This document shows, piece after piece, positions 22,834 to 31,808 of a stretch of DNA of 64,000 nucleotides. The stretch spans positions 124,001 to 188,000 of the forward strand of contig NZ_BAABHD010000083.1 of assembly GCF_039541915.1 (NCBI RefSeq), read 5' to 3'. A program made the translations under genes and the position numbers. Below the pieces are notes generated by a model. The model was given only the letters and a program-made list of their open reading frames with translations. It was not told the DNA's origin and did not search any database. Origin of the DNA: Nibrella saemangeumensis. Its GTDB lineage: Bacteria > Bacteroidota > Bacteroidia > Cytophagales > Spirosomataceae. How positions within the stretch are numbered: the stretch's first letter is position 1; each line of letters opens with the position of its first letter.

Positions 22834-22908
22834 GGTGAAAGATGGGGCTCGAACCCACGACCTCCTGAACCACAATCAGGCGCTCTAACCGACTGAGCTA
22901 CGATCACC
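22834..22908 (-). tRNA. tRNA-His (GTG anticodon)
   Basis: On the minus strand the D arm GCTC...GAGC, the anticodon stem CCTGA/TCAGG with loop TTGTGGT (anticodon GTG) and the T arm GTGGG-TTCGAGC-CCCAT form a tRNA. A G at position -1 (22908) and discriminator C73 (22834) are the His identity elements. The 3' CCA is not encoded. The acceptor stem GTGATCG/CTTTCAC has two mismatches (T-T and C-T). Confidence 0.92.
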
Positions 22909-22931
22909 ATTTATGGGGGCAAAGATAATGA

Positions 22932-22998
22932 ATAATGGATAATGAAGCATGAAAGTGGGACAAAAAATTCACGATTTTCATTGGCCATTATCCATTAT
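22932..22998. repeat. 13-bp inverted repeat between tRNA-His and sod
   Basis: ATAATGGATAATG (22932-22944) and CATTATCCATTAT (22986-22998) are perfect inverted copies 41 bases apart. The composition resembles dispersed intergenic repeats seen in many Bacteroidota; it could also stop the sod transcript. Confidence 0.55.
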
Positions 22999-23007
22999 GC
23001 ACTCCAT

Positions 23008-23622
23008 TTAAGACGCTTTTGCCTGCTGGAAGCGCTGTTCGGCTGCGTTCCAGTCAACTACGTTCCAGAAGGCGCCAATGTACTCGGGCCGGCGGTTCTG
23101 GTACTTCAAATAATAGGCGTGCTCCCAAACATCCAGACCAATAATAGGGAAACCCTTTTGCTCGGCTACATCCATCAGCGGGTTATCCTGGTTCGGCGTG
23201 GAGGCTACGGCCAGTTCGCCTTCCGACGTAACAATAAGCCAGGCCCAGCCGGAACCAAAGCGGGTTGTAGCCGCCTTAGTGAATTCTTCTTTGAAGGCAT
23301 CGTACGAGCCAAACTTCTGGTTTATGGCTTCGGCCAGCGAACCGGTCGGTGTACCCCCACCGTTGGGCGAGAGAATAGTCCAGAACATTGAGTGGTTATA
23401 GTGCCCACCACCATTATTGCGTACCGCTGCCGGGTACTGACTGATATTGGCCAGCAGGTCTTCAATTGATTTGTTTTCCAGATCGGTACCACCCACTGCA
23501 TTATTCAGGTTGGTCACATACGCGTTGTGGTGCTTGCCATGGTGGATTTCCATCGTCTGCTTGTCGATGTTAGGCTCAAGAGCGTCGCTGGGGTAGGGTA
23601 GCGGTTCTAATACGAATGCCAT
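23008..23622 (-). CDS. Superoxide dismutase (Fe/Mn)
   Basis: 204-residue enzyme that dismutates superoxide. Metal ligands are visible: His in MEIHHGKHHNAYV, His in NGGGHYNHSMFW, and Asp and His in LDVWEHAYYLKYQNRR. SPNGGGTPTGSL is typical of the Fe/Mn family, and the pattern leans to the Mn or cambialistic form. There is no signal peptide, so it is cytoplasmic. The frame is open far upstream, but MAFVLEPLPYPSDALEPNID at 23622 is the family start. Its closeness to the CarH-like/carotenoid genes fits a photo-oxidative stress neighbourhood, by inference. Confidence 0.94.
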   Translation of the reverse strand: MAFVLEPLPYPSDALEPNIDKQTMEIHHGKHHNAYVTNLNNAVGGTDLENKSIEDLLANISQYPAAVRNNGGGHYNHSMFWTILSPNGGGTPTGSLAEAINQKFGSYDAFKEEFTKAATTRFGSGWAWLIVTSEGELAVASTPNQDNPLMDVAEQKGFPIIGLDVWEHAYYLKYQNRRPEYIGAFWNVVDWNAAEQRFQQAKAS

Positions 23623-23699
23623 TGTGTGAGAAGATTTAAGTTGTACTGTGAAATCAACTAAGTGAGGATTTGTCAGTTCGGTAACACGCACATGTTTAA

Positions 23700-24149
23700 T
23701 TATGTTCTTAACCGATGAAAAAAGTTTGTTAACAGCGTCTGGCTTTCTTCCGCCAGTATACCGGTTGTCAGTCTTGTTTTGGGGTGCAAAAGCGGAGTCG
23801 TTATCCGGCTGAATCCACGCTTTGGGTCGGGGGCACCGATGACAATCCGGCTGATTTGCGACCAGAATAACGCCCCAGCACACATCACACAGGGTTCCAG
23901 CGTCACGTACAGGGTGCAGTCGGTCAAGTATTTGCCGCCGAGGTATTGGGTCGCGGCCGTGATCGACAGCATTTCGGCATGAGCCGTAACGTCATTTAGC
24001 TGCTCGGTCTGATTGTAGGCTTTGGCAATGATCCGGTTCCGGCAGGTAATAACAGCACCCACCGGTATTTCGCCGGCGTCAAACGCCTTTTGAGCCTGGC
24101 GCAGGGCTTCGGCCATAAAATACTCATCCGAAAACAGAGCGGGTGTCAT
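23700..24149 (-). CDS. tadA: tRNA-specific adenosine deaminase
   Basis: Converts A34 to inosine in tRNA-Arg(ACG). The 149-residue product holds the deaminase zinc motif NDVTAHAEMLSI (His and catalytic Glu) and TLEPCVMCAGALFWSQI (two Cys), plus AYNQTEQLNDVTAH, typical of TadA. Length and motif spacing fit. It is encoded on the same strand upstream of sod, with a gap of 77 bases. Confidence 0.92.
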   Translation of the reverse strand: MTPALFSDEYFMAEALRQAQKAFDAGEIPVGAVITCRNRIIAKAYNQTEQLNDVTAHAEMLSITAATQYLGGKYLTDCTLYVTLEPCVMCAGALFWSQISRIVIGAPDPKRGFSRITTPLLHPKTRLTTGILAEESQTLLTNFFHRLRT

Positions 24150-24170
24150 ACTTCGTCTTCACTGTTATGC

Positions 24171-24211
24171 AAAAAGCACCGTAGCAGGCATTATATCTGG
24201 CTACGGTGCTT
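24171..24211 (-). terminator. Terminator of the adhesin gene
   Basis: AAGCACCGTAGC (24174-24185) and GCTACGGTGCTT (24200-24211) form a perfect 12-bp stem. On the minus strand it is followed by a T run. Confidence 0.85.
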
Positions 24212-24229
24212 AGCTGGTCGGGTAATGAA

Positions 24230-27200
24230 TTACTGCTTCAATACCCGGCGTAACGTATGTTTGTCTCCAACCTGAATTTTCAGAATGTATACTCCTGGCG
24301 GTAGCTGATTAACATCCAGCGCTGTCCGCCGGGTGCGGGTCGTTCGTTGGAGCGCCGGCCAGCCGCGGAGGTCTGTCAAGGTCAGTTGAGCCGGTTCCTG
24401 CTGCAACGGGGCAGCAAACTCGACCGTTAGTTCGGCGTTGGCAGGAACCGGGAATACGGTTATGCCTGCTGAGAACGGATCGTCTTCGACGCTTAGCAGT
24501 GGAAGCACCGTAACGGCCGCTGTGCCGGAGACCGTTCCCGTACCGCAGTTGTTAGATACGGATACTAACTGGTACGTTGTGTTCTGCAGGGGCCTTACTT
24601 CCAGAATGTGGGGATTGGCGTTGGTGGTCACAGTTTGTGTACTGGTGTTGTCAGAATAGGAGAAGGTCCAGGGGCCTGTTCCAGTTAAAGCCACACTCAG
24701 CCGGCCTGTGCTTCCCTCGTATATATCCTGAGTGCCGGTGAGGGTAGCGGTGGGTAATGGCTGAACAGTGATTACCGTAGGACTGTTACTTCCCAGCACC
24801 GGAATGGTCGGGTTGGTGGCTATGACCCGCACAAAATATCGTCCGCCGGTCAGATTGGCCGGCAGGTTGGCAGTAATAGGGCTCCCCGCTGATCCGGTCG
24901 ATATATCAACATAGTTTTTGGTAGTAGTATCGGCCACCTGTACCCTAAAAACACTACCCTGGTTAAATTCTCCGGTGGTGGTAAACGGAACGGTTATGCT
25001 AGTGCCGACACACTGAGTAGTGGCCGTTAAGGCTCCGGTCGTAATCGTCGGGATACGCACCGTAACGGTAGCCGTTGCCGGGTTGCCCGGTAAACCATTG
25101 CCGCAGGCGTTCCGTACACTAATAACCTGATATAAGGTAGTTTGCGCGGGTGTTACGGTGATATTCTGGATCGTATCGCTGACTGTTCCGCTGATACCGT
25201 CGGACAAGGTATACGAAAAAGGCGGGACACTGGTAAACCGGAGTTGCAATGTGGCCGGTTGCCCCAGATTGATCGTTGGACTGCCAATAAGTGACAATGT
25301 CGGCGTAGGGTTCACAATAAGCGTTATACTGGTTCTGGTGCTGGCACAGCCATTGGCACCGATCTGGTAGACGAAGAAGGTTTCTCCGCCGGGCCGGGTG
25401 GCGTTCAGGGTAAACGGAGTAGGGGCATTTTGGGTAACGGCTCCGTAAGGGTCAATCCAGCGCAGGTTAGTGCCATTGGCAACTAGGGGTGTAGCATTAT
25501 CGTTACGGCAGTAGGTAACTACCGGATTGGGCACCGTCGGGGCCGGTGTGGTTTGAATGGTAACTGTAATGGTGGCTTTGGGGCTTTCGCAGTTGTTTAC
25601 CGTTTGGGTTACCTGAAAATTGAGGGTACCGACGTTGTCAACCGGGGGCGTAGGCGCACTCTGAAACGGGTTGCCATCGGAATTGTACCAGCGCAGGTTC
25701 TGACCATTGGCCGTAAGCGGACCTACGTTCTGATTCGGCTGATCGGGTACAGTGAGGCAGTATGTAAGCGGAGTTACGCCAGGTGCCGCCGGAATGGCAT
25801 TGACGGTGACAACCAGCGGAGCTTTCCCACTTTCACAACCATTAACCGTCTGCGTTACCAGGTACGTTTGCGGGCCAGCCGTGCCGGTCGACGGCGTTAC
25901 GCCAGGTCCCAGGAGTATACCGGCATTATCATACCACCTAAGTGAAGCTCCGGCGGCTGTTAGGGGCTGGGACGGCGCATTCTGGCAGTAGCTGACCGGG
26001 TTTGTAACAGGCTGAGCGGGGGTGGCAATCACCTGAACCGATAAAGAGGCCCTTGGGCTTTCGCAGCCGTTCAGCGTTTGCGAAACGAAGTAGGTTGTGT
26101 TTGTTACAGTAGCAGTAGCAGGCACCGGAGCTGTTGCCGAACCGATACCGCCGTTAATACCCGTATACCAAAGCAGCGTGCCCCCGCCGGCTGCCGTTAC
26201 CGATGCTGGTAGGGAGGGTGCTGGTGTATTCTGGCAGAACGCTATTGGAGTGGTTGCAGGCACCGCAGGCGTAGGCTGGATGATTACCTGGATCGGCGCT
26301 CTGGGGCTTTCGCATACGTTAACGGTCTGGCTGACGTAATAGGTAAAGTTGCCGGGTGTTGAGGTAGCAGGTGTTGTTGACGAAGAGGAGGCTGTTCCGC
26401 CAGTAGCATTGGTGCCGTACCAGTTGAGGATTCCGCCGGCGCTGGCCGTGGCCGATAAGGGGGTTGCTGTTGCTCTCTGACAGTAGGACACAGAAGCAAC
26501 TGCCGTTGGGGCTGGCGGTACCGAAACGACGGAAACAGGGAAGGTAGCGCGGGGGCCTTCGCAGCCGTTGACGGTCTGACTCACGTAATAATTAGTAGTG
26601 CCGGTGGTAGAGGTAGGCGGATTGGGGGCCGATGGCAAGACTGTTGCACCAGTAGGAGTCGTGTACCAGTTGAGAGTGCCATCGGCAGCAGCCGTTGCGG
26701 TAAGTGACTGGCCGGGGCTGTTCTGGCAGAGGGTTACTGCCTGAACGCCTGGCAATCCCGGTGTAGGTCTGATCGTAATGGACAAGGCGCTACGGGTGCT
26801 TTCACAGCCGTTGACGGTTTGTGAGACAAAGTACACAACCGAACCGGGAGTGGCATTGGAGACAACTGGAGTGACTGGTAGGGGGGACCCACCCGTTGGG
26901 GCAGAGTACCAATTGAGGGTAGCCCCGCTGGTAGCCGTAACCGAAGCGGTAAGTGCGGGTACTGGCGTATTCTGGCAAACTTGAAGAGCCACCACCAGCG
27001 GAGCAGCCGGAGCCGGTACAATAATAACGCTAATTGAAGCGCGAGGACTCTCACAGCCATTAACCGTCTGGCTGACATAGTAGGTGAACGTGCCGGACGT
27101 TGAGGTATTAGGAAATGTTGGGGAAACGGTGGCCGTTCCGCCAGTGGCGTTGGTGCCATACCAGTTAAGGGTTCCGCCGGCACTGGCGGTAGCCGATAAG

Positions 27201-28393
27201 GCGGAAGCCGGCGCGTTCTGGCAGTAAGACAGGGAAGCGGCCACCGTTGGCGTGGGAGGCACAGAAACAACCGATACCGTTAGCGTAGCACGAGGGCTTT
27301 CGCAACCGTTGATGGTCTGGCTAACATAATAATTACTTATTCCGGTAGCGCTGGTTGGCGGACTCGGTGGGGCTGTCAGAGGAGCCCCACCGGTCGGGGT
27401 GGTATACCAGTTTAAGGTCCCCCCAGCCAAAGCAGTAGCCCGTAAAGGCTCACCAGGACTATTCTGGCATAACGATACGGATTGGACAACAGGCTGGGCG
27501 GGAGTCGGTTTTACAGTAACGAATAAGGTTGCCCGTTCACTTTCGCAGCCATTAATGGTTTGCGATACGTAATAGATAGATGTGCCGTCTACTGCGCTGG
27601 ATAGAATGGGAGTCGTTGGATATTGGCTGCCGCCGGTTCGTTGATTGTACCATTTAAGGGTAGCCCCGCTGGTGGCAGAGACAGATGTTGTTAGGGAAGG
27701 AACGGGTGCGTTCTGGCAAAATTCAATGGCTTCAACCAGGGGAGCTGCCGGAGCGGCAGTAATGGTAACTGCGATGGAAGCACGGGGGCTTTCGCAGCCG
27801 CCGACGGTCTGGCTGACGTAATAGGTAGTGGTTCCGGGAGTAGCCGATGAAGGTATGGGAGCAACGGAAGAAGGAGTACCGTCGGTAGCATTGGTGCCGT
27901 ACCAGTTGAGGGTTCCGCCGGCCGAGGGCGTAGCCGTCAATGCACTAATGGTTACACCCTGGCAATAGGTTACCGAGGTCATTGGCGTGGGGGCAGTTGG
28001 CACGGAGTTGACAACTAAAGCGGCTTGGGTACCATTCACAACCGGAGTGCTGGAAACAACCCGAATGCGGTAGCCGGAGCCCGGTGCTGTGCTGGCAGGG
28101 ATGGTAGCCGGAATGACCCCGGTCGTACCCGTAGCCGACACCGGTCCACCAATAACGGTGGGGGTTGCCGGGAAGGTGCCGGTCGGGCCAGATAGCTGTA
28201 CACTGAACTGGTTGCCCACACCAAAGGCTCCTGACGTTGAAAATGGTACAGAAAGGCTGGTTGCAGTCCCTGAACAGACGCTGGTGACTGAGAGTGTTCC
28301 GGTGGTGATGGACTGCGCCAAGCCGTTGGCTGCCAATCCTATATATAGAAAAGAAAAGAAGACAAAGAAGCAGTACGTATAACGTTTTGCCAT
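24230..28393 (-). CDS. Giant Ig-like-repeat surface protein with T9SS sorting domain
   Basis: About 1387 residues from the ATG at 28393 (nine codons inside the longest frame), with a signal peptide MAKRYTYCFFVFFSFLYIGLA. After an N-terminal domain come eleven Ig-like modules of about 75-83 residues. Each carries a Cys near the start (YCQN) and one near the end (NGCES), likely a disulfide pair, and LNWY/LRWY in the middle. Modules repeat in sets of three. Two further beta-domains follow (starting TPTLSLIGSP and TITTGALTAT). The C-terminus (ITVFPVPANAELTVEF...GVYILKIQVGDKHTLRRVLKQ) is a T9SS type A sorting domain, so the protein is exported and probably anchored. Role in adhesion or gliding is inferred. 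Monocistronic. Confidence 0.85.
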   Translation of the reverse strand: MAKRYTYCFFVFFSFLYIGLAANGLAQSITTGTLSVTSVCSGTATSLSVPFSTSGAFGVGNQFSVQLSGPTGTFPATPTVIGGPVSATGTTGVIPATIPASTAPGSGYRIRVVSSTPVVNGTQAALVVNSVPTAPTPMTSVTYCQGVTISALTATPSAGGTLNWYGTNATDGTPSSVAPIPSSATPGTTTYYVSQTVGGCESPRASIAVTITAAPAAPLVEAIEFCQNAPVPSLTTSVSATSGATLKWYNQRTGGSQYPTTPILSSAVDGTSIYYVSQTINGCESERATLFVTVKPTPAQPVVQSVSLCQNSPGEPLRATALAGGTLNWYTTPTGGAPLTAPPSPPTSATGISNYYVSQTINGCESPRATLTVSVVSVPPTPTVAASLSYCQNAPASALSATASAGGTLNWYGTNATGGTATVSPTFPNTSTSGTFTYYVSQTVNGCESPRASISVIIVPAPAAPLVVALQVCQNTPVPALTASVTATSGATLNWYSAPTGGSPLPVTPVVSNATPGSVVYFVSQTVNGCESTRSALSITIRPTPGLPGVQAVTLCQNSPGQSLTATAAADGTLNWYTTPTGATVLPSAPNPPTSTTGTTNYYVSQTVNGCEGPRATFPVSVVSVPPAPTAVASVSYCQRATATPLSATASAGGILNWYGTNATGGTASSSSTTPATSTPGNFTYYVSQTVNVCESPRAPIQVIIQPTPAVPATTPIAFCQNTPAPSLPASVTAAGGGTLLWYTGINGGIGSATAPVPATATVTNTTYFVSQTLNGCESPRASLSVQVIATPAQPVTNPVSYCQNAPSQPLTAAGASLRWYDNAGILLGPGVTPSTGTAGPQTYLVTQTVNGCESGKAPLVVTVNAIPAAPGVTPLTYCLTVPDQPNQNVGPLTANGQNLRWYNSDGNPFQSAPTPPVDNVGTLNFQVTQTVNNCESPKATITVTIQTTPAPTVPNPVVTYCRNDNATPLVANGTNLRWIDPYGAVTQNAPTPFTLNATRPGGETFFVYQIGANGCASTRTSITLIVNPTPTLSLIGSPTINLGQPATLQLRFTSVPPFSYTLSDGISGTVSDTIQNITVTPAQTTLYQVISVRNACGNGLPGNPATATVTVRIPTITTGALTATTQCVGTSITVPFTTTGEFNQGSVFRVQVADTTTKNYVDISTGSAGSPITANLPANLTGGRYFVRVIATNPTIPVLGSNSPTVITVQPLPTATLTGTQDIYEGSTGRLSVALTGTGPWTFSYSDNTSTQTVTTNANPHILEVRPLQNTTYQLVSVSNNCGTGTVSGTAAVTVLPLLSVEDDPFSAGITVFPVPANAELTVEFAAPLQQEPAQLTLTDLRGWPALQRTTRTRRTALDVNQLPPGVYILKIQVGDKHTLRRVLKQ

Positions 28394-28480
28394 GGTGTGA
28401 ATGGTTGACGATAAGGGCATAAATATAACGGTATTTATACAAATCCTTGAACAAACGGAGTAAGCGGCCCTTCTGCCAAA

Positions 28481-28523
28481 AACAGAAAGGGGCTGTCGGC
28501 AAAACCGACAGCCCCTTTCTGTT
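28481..28523 (-). terminator. Very strong terminator after the GH3 gene
   Basis: Arms of 19 bases (28481-28499 and 28505-28523, AACAGAAAGGGGCTGTCGG) are perfect inverted copies around a 5-base loop. On the minus strand TTTTTGG follows. Confidence 0.92.
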
Positions 28524-28537
28524 AATCAGGTAATTGC

Positions 28538-31500
28538 TTATTCGCTTATAGAACTGTAGATAATATCGTGAATCTTCTTACGGAGCGCCGTTGAGTTGAT
28601 GCTATTGTTGGCCGCTGTCGGGTGAATCCGGTTCGACAGGAAAACAAATACCAGGTCTTCGTCCGGGTCGGCCCAGATTACGTTACCGGTAAAGCCGGTA
28701 TGGCCGAAAGAGCGGGGTGAGGCCTGGCTGGACAGATAACTGCTGCTGTGGCCAGGGTTAGGTTTATCCCAACCCAGCGCCCGGTGGCTGCGGGTACTCA
28801 GGGTTTGAGTAAAGTAGGGTACCGTTGGACTCTGTAAAAACCGCTGGCCGCCATAAATACCTTTCTGAAGGTTCATCTGGACCAGTTGTGCTATTTCCTG
28901 AGCACTGCCAAACAGGCCGGCATGGCCCGAAACACCACCCTGAACAGCCGCCATCTGGTCGTGTACAGTACCAACCAGCAACGTGTTCCGGAAATAAGTG
29001 TCTTTTTCGGTTGGTGCAATTTTAGGATTAGCCAGCTTTAGCAGGGGGGTAAAACAAACCCGTTTCAGCCCCATAGGCTGGTAGAGTTCTTTCTCCACAA
29101 ACTGGTCCAGTGGCTTACCACTTACCCGTTCTACTAATTTCTGTAGGGTCAGGAAGCCCAGATCACTATAAATGTAAACCGGCTTACCGTCGCTGCCAAC
29201 CTGCCGGGCCAACGGCGATTTGATAACCCATTTCCAAACCGAGTCTTTCAGCGCGGGAGTAGCCCATAGCGTAGTGGCAACCTGTAACGTATGGGCGCTG
29301 TCAGGTTTCAAACTATAATATTCCGGCTTGAGTCCACCTCCGGGGGCGCGGGTCCGGTCCCAAAGCGAGGGGTAGTAGGAGATCAGGCCGGCCTGGTGCA
29401 GCAGCACATCATAAACAGTCATGTTCTGTTTGTTAGAGCCGCGCAGTTCCGGAAGGTAGAAAGAGACCTTCTGGTTCAGATCAATGGCCTTCCGGTCGTA
29501 CAGTATCATCACGGCCTGAAGAGTAGCCATTACTTTGGTAACCGACGCTAAATCGTACAACGTTTCGTCGGTGACTTTATCGTTGCTGTTAAACGTTAGC
29601 GAACCGAAATTTTTGTTATAAACGATCTTTCCCTGGCGTGCCACAATGATCTGCGAGCCCGGTACCACCCGGTTGGCAATGGCTACCCGCATTACTTCAT
29701 CAATCCGGTTCAGCGCAGCGGTCTTCATGCCGACGGTTTCCGGAGCACCCAGCGACAACCGTCCGGTAGCGTCGTAAACATAACCGTGGGTTTCCTTCCA
29801 GCCCCCCGTCGATACCGGCATGAAGCCACGTGCACTCAGAGCCCCGAACAGCACTTGCGGAACGGTTTGCTGCATTTCGGTATAATCTTCGTAAGCACAC
29901 ACCAGCGCATCGGCATTCGAAAACTGGTTGAGACTGTAAGGCGATCCAAATACGTTAACCACCACTTTTTTGCCTTGCTGCTTCAGCCGAGACACCAGAT
30001 CCAGCGATGCTTTGGTGATACCATACCGCCGGTAGGCCGACTGGCTCATCCGGTGGAAGCTCAGCACGACCACGTTGGCATCGCCTACCTGAGCCAGAAT
30101 ATCGTTCACATCAGCGTCTGAGTTTATCTTTTCTGCGTAGGCAATGTGGTGGAAAGGCGCGTAGAAGTCGAGCGTCTTCTGAAATTTATTACCCAGACCA
30201 GCTCCAATAGCTACCGACGCTAGTTTTAGCGTATCCAGCCGGCTCAACGGCAGGAGTTTTTTATTGTTAGTGACAACCGTAACCGCCTGCGCACTTAACT
30301 CCAGCTTCAGCGCTTCGGCTTCTTCTGAGTTAAGCTCTTTATCCAGGTTAGACAGGCTGATGGGCGCGTATTCGTTCAGCCCTGACCAGTACTTTGCCCG
30401 AAGAATCTTCTTGACTTTTTCGTCGATGAGTTCCTGCGAAATCTGGCCCTGCTGTACAGCTTCCAGAATGGCTTTAGCGGCTTCCTTTACGTTTTCCGGA
30501 TACAGCAGAATATCGTTGCCGGCCATCAGCGCCTTCATGTTTACGTCTACGGATCGGCGCGACCGGTTTACACCACCCATGTTCAGGGCATCGGTGAAGA
30601 CCAGCCCACGGAAACCTAGCTCTTTTTTCAGTAGGTCAGTTACTACCTTTTCCGAAAGTGTTGCCGCCAGGGCGGGCGTGTTATCCACTACCGGTACGTA
30701 CAGATGACCGGTAACGACGCCCATCAGGCTATCGGCAATCAGCTTACGGAACGGAAACAGATCAATGTCGCGTAGCTGCTCCGACGACCGGCTGATGGTC
30801 GGCAGGGTATGGTGCGAATCCGCATTGGTATCACCGTGGCCAGGGAAATGCTTGGCCGTAGCAATGATTCGGTTGGCCTGTAAGCCCCGCATATACGCCG
30901 AGGCTTTGATGGCTACATTTTCTTTTGATTCCCCAAAAGACCGGATACCGATGACCGGATTAGCCGGATTGCTGTTGATGTCGGAAACCGGGGCAAAGTT
31001 GATGTGAACGCCCAGGCGCTCGCACTGCCGGCCGATTTCAAGACCCATCCGGTAAATAATTTCGTTGTCCCGAATGGCCCCCAGCGTCATTTGCTTGGGG
31101 AAGTCCATGGCGCTGTCGAGCCGCATACCCAAACCCCACTCGCCATCGATCCCAATCAGCAGTGGAACTTTTGCTTTGGACTGATACCGGTTGGTAAGCA
31201 CGGCCTGCCGGTAGGGACCACCCTGGAAGAAAATCAGACCGCCGATGTGGTAATCTCTAACGAGTGTCTCGATGTACTGATAGTGGTTTTCGTCCCGGTT
31301 TGAGAACGTAGCGACCATAAAGAACTGCCCGATCTTCTGCTCCGGCGTCATTGATTGAAAAACGCTGTCTACCCACTGCTGCCCCGAGGCTTCCAGTGAA
31401 AGTACATCCAACGGTTTGTTCGGTGCATAAGCATGCACCGGTGCCATAGACGCCGACTTCCGGGACAAGAAGTCAGCGGAAAATAATCGGTTAAGCAGTC

Positions 31501-31621
31501 CCATCGACAGTCCGCTCCCGCCGGGCTTTGTAAGACCGGGTAGTACTAGACCGAAAGCTGTCAACAAACCCACTGCCGACAGGCAGATCACCAACTTCAA
31601 CGAGACAACTTTGCTCTTCAT
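28538..31621 (-). CDS. GH3 beta-N-acetylglucosaminidase fused to serine hydrolase (beta-lactamase fold)
   Basis: 1027-residue exported fusion. Residues about 85-420 are a GH3 domain with the NagZ-type signature KHFPGHGDTNADSHHTLP (catalytic His/Asp dyad) and FTDALNMGGV; about 430-610 form a GH3 C-terminal-like domain; about 640-1020 form a class C beta-lactamase-like serine hydrolase with SVTK (SxxK), YSDLG at the YxN position and HTGFTG. The N-terminus has a hydrophobic signal/anchor (LVICLSAVGLLTAFGLVLPG). Such fusions occur in Bacteroidota and are thought to act on peptidoglycan fragments; both activities are inferred. Not in an operon. Confidence 0.88.
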   Translation of the reverse strand: MKSKVVSLKLVICLSAVGLLTAFGLVLPGLTKPGGSGLSMGLLNRLFSADFLSRKSASMAPVHAYAPNKPLDVLSLEASGQQWVDSVFQSMTPEQKIGQFFMVATFSNRDENHYQYIETLVRDYHIGGLIFFQGGPYRQAVLTNRYQSKAKVPLLIGIDGEWGLGMRLDSAMDFPKQMTLGAIRDNEIIYRMGLEIGRQCERLGVHINFAPVSDINSNPANPVIGIRSFGESKENVAIKASAYMRGLQANRIIATAKHFPGHGDTNADSHHTLPTISRSSEQLRDIDLFPFRKLIADSLMGVVTGHLYVPVVDNTPALAATLSEKVVTDLLKKELGFRGLVFTDALNMGGVNRSRRSVDVNMKALMAGNDILLYPENVKEAAKAILEAVQQGQISQELIDEKVKKILRAKYWSGLNEYAPISLSNLDKELNSEEAEALKLELSAQAVTVVTNNKKLLPLSRLDTLKLASVAIGAGLGNKFQKTLDFYAPFHHIAYAEKINSDADVNDILAQVGDANVVVLSFHRMSQSAYRRYGITKASLDLVSRLKQQGKKVVVNVFGSPYSLNQFSNADALVCAYEDYTEMQQTVPQVLFGALSARGFMPVSTGGWKETHGYVYDATGRLSLGAPETVGMKTAALNRIDEVMRVAIANRVVPGSQIIVARQGKIVYNKNFGSLTFNSNDKVTDETLYDLASVTKVMATLQAVMILYDRKAIDLNQKVSFYLPELRGSNKQNMTVYDVLLHQAGLISYYPSLWDRTRAPGGGLKPEYYSLKPDSAHTLQVATTLWATPALKDSVWKWVIKSPLARQVGSDGKPVYIYSDLGFLTLQKLVERVSGKPLDQFVEKELYQPMGLKRVCFTPLLKLANPKIAPTEKDTYFRNTLLVGTVHDQMAAVQGGVSGHAGLFGSAQEIAQLVQMNLQKGIYGGQRFLQSPTVPYFTQTLSTRSHRALGWDKPNPGHSSSYLSSQASPRSFGHTGFTGNVIWADPDEDLVFVFLSNRIHPTAANNSINSTALRKKIHDIIYSSISE

Positions 31622-31774
31622 GGTTCTTAATCAGTCACTAGATGTGCATTACAAGCTAACGGTATATTAGGGCAAGCCTAAAATTAGCCAAAGCACCCGT
31701 TAACTCATAACAAATATTAGAATTGTCCACTTGTTTAACGATATTTTAACAGTAAAAAATACCTAAAATGTTCA

Positions 31775-31808
31775 TTTTTGTTATTGAAAATCCTTTCGAT
31801 TTAGTTTG
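31775..31808 (+). promoter_or_regulatory. Promoter-like element overlapping the DUF2490 start
   Basis: TTTTTG (ending 31780), a 20-base spacer and TTAGTTTG (31801-31808) resemble the Bacteroidota promoter with one mismatch. Its last bases are the TTG start codon, so either it is not the promoter or the message is leaderless. Confidence 0.4.

Noticed and set aside
22836..22908. tRNA-His read as a degenerate pseudo-tRNA
   Set aside because: The anticodon, D and T arms, G-1 and C73 are all intact and a terminator follows; only two acceptor pairs are mismatched.
24230..28393. Repeats that could be read as a CRISPR-like array
   Set aside because: The periodic units are about 240 bases and in frame with coding Ig modules; no spacers of unique sequence exist.
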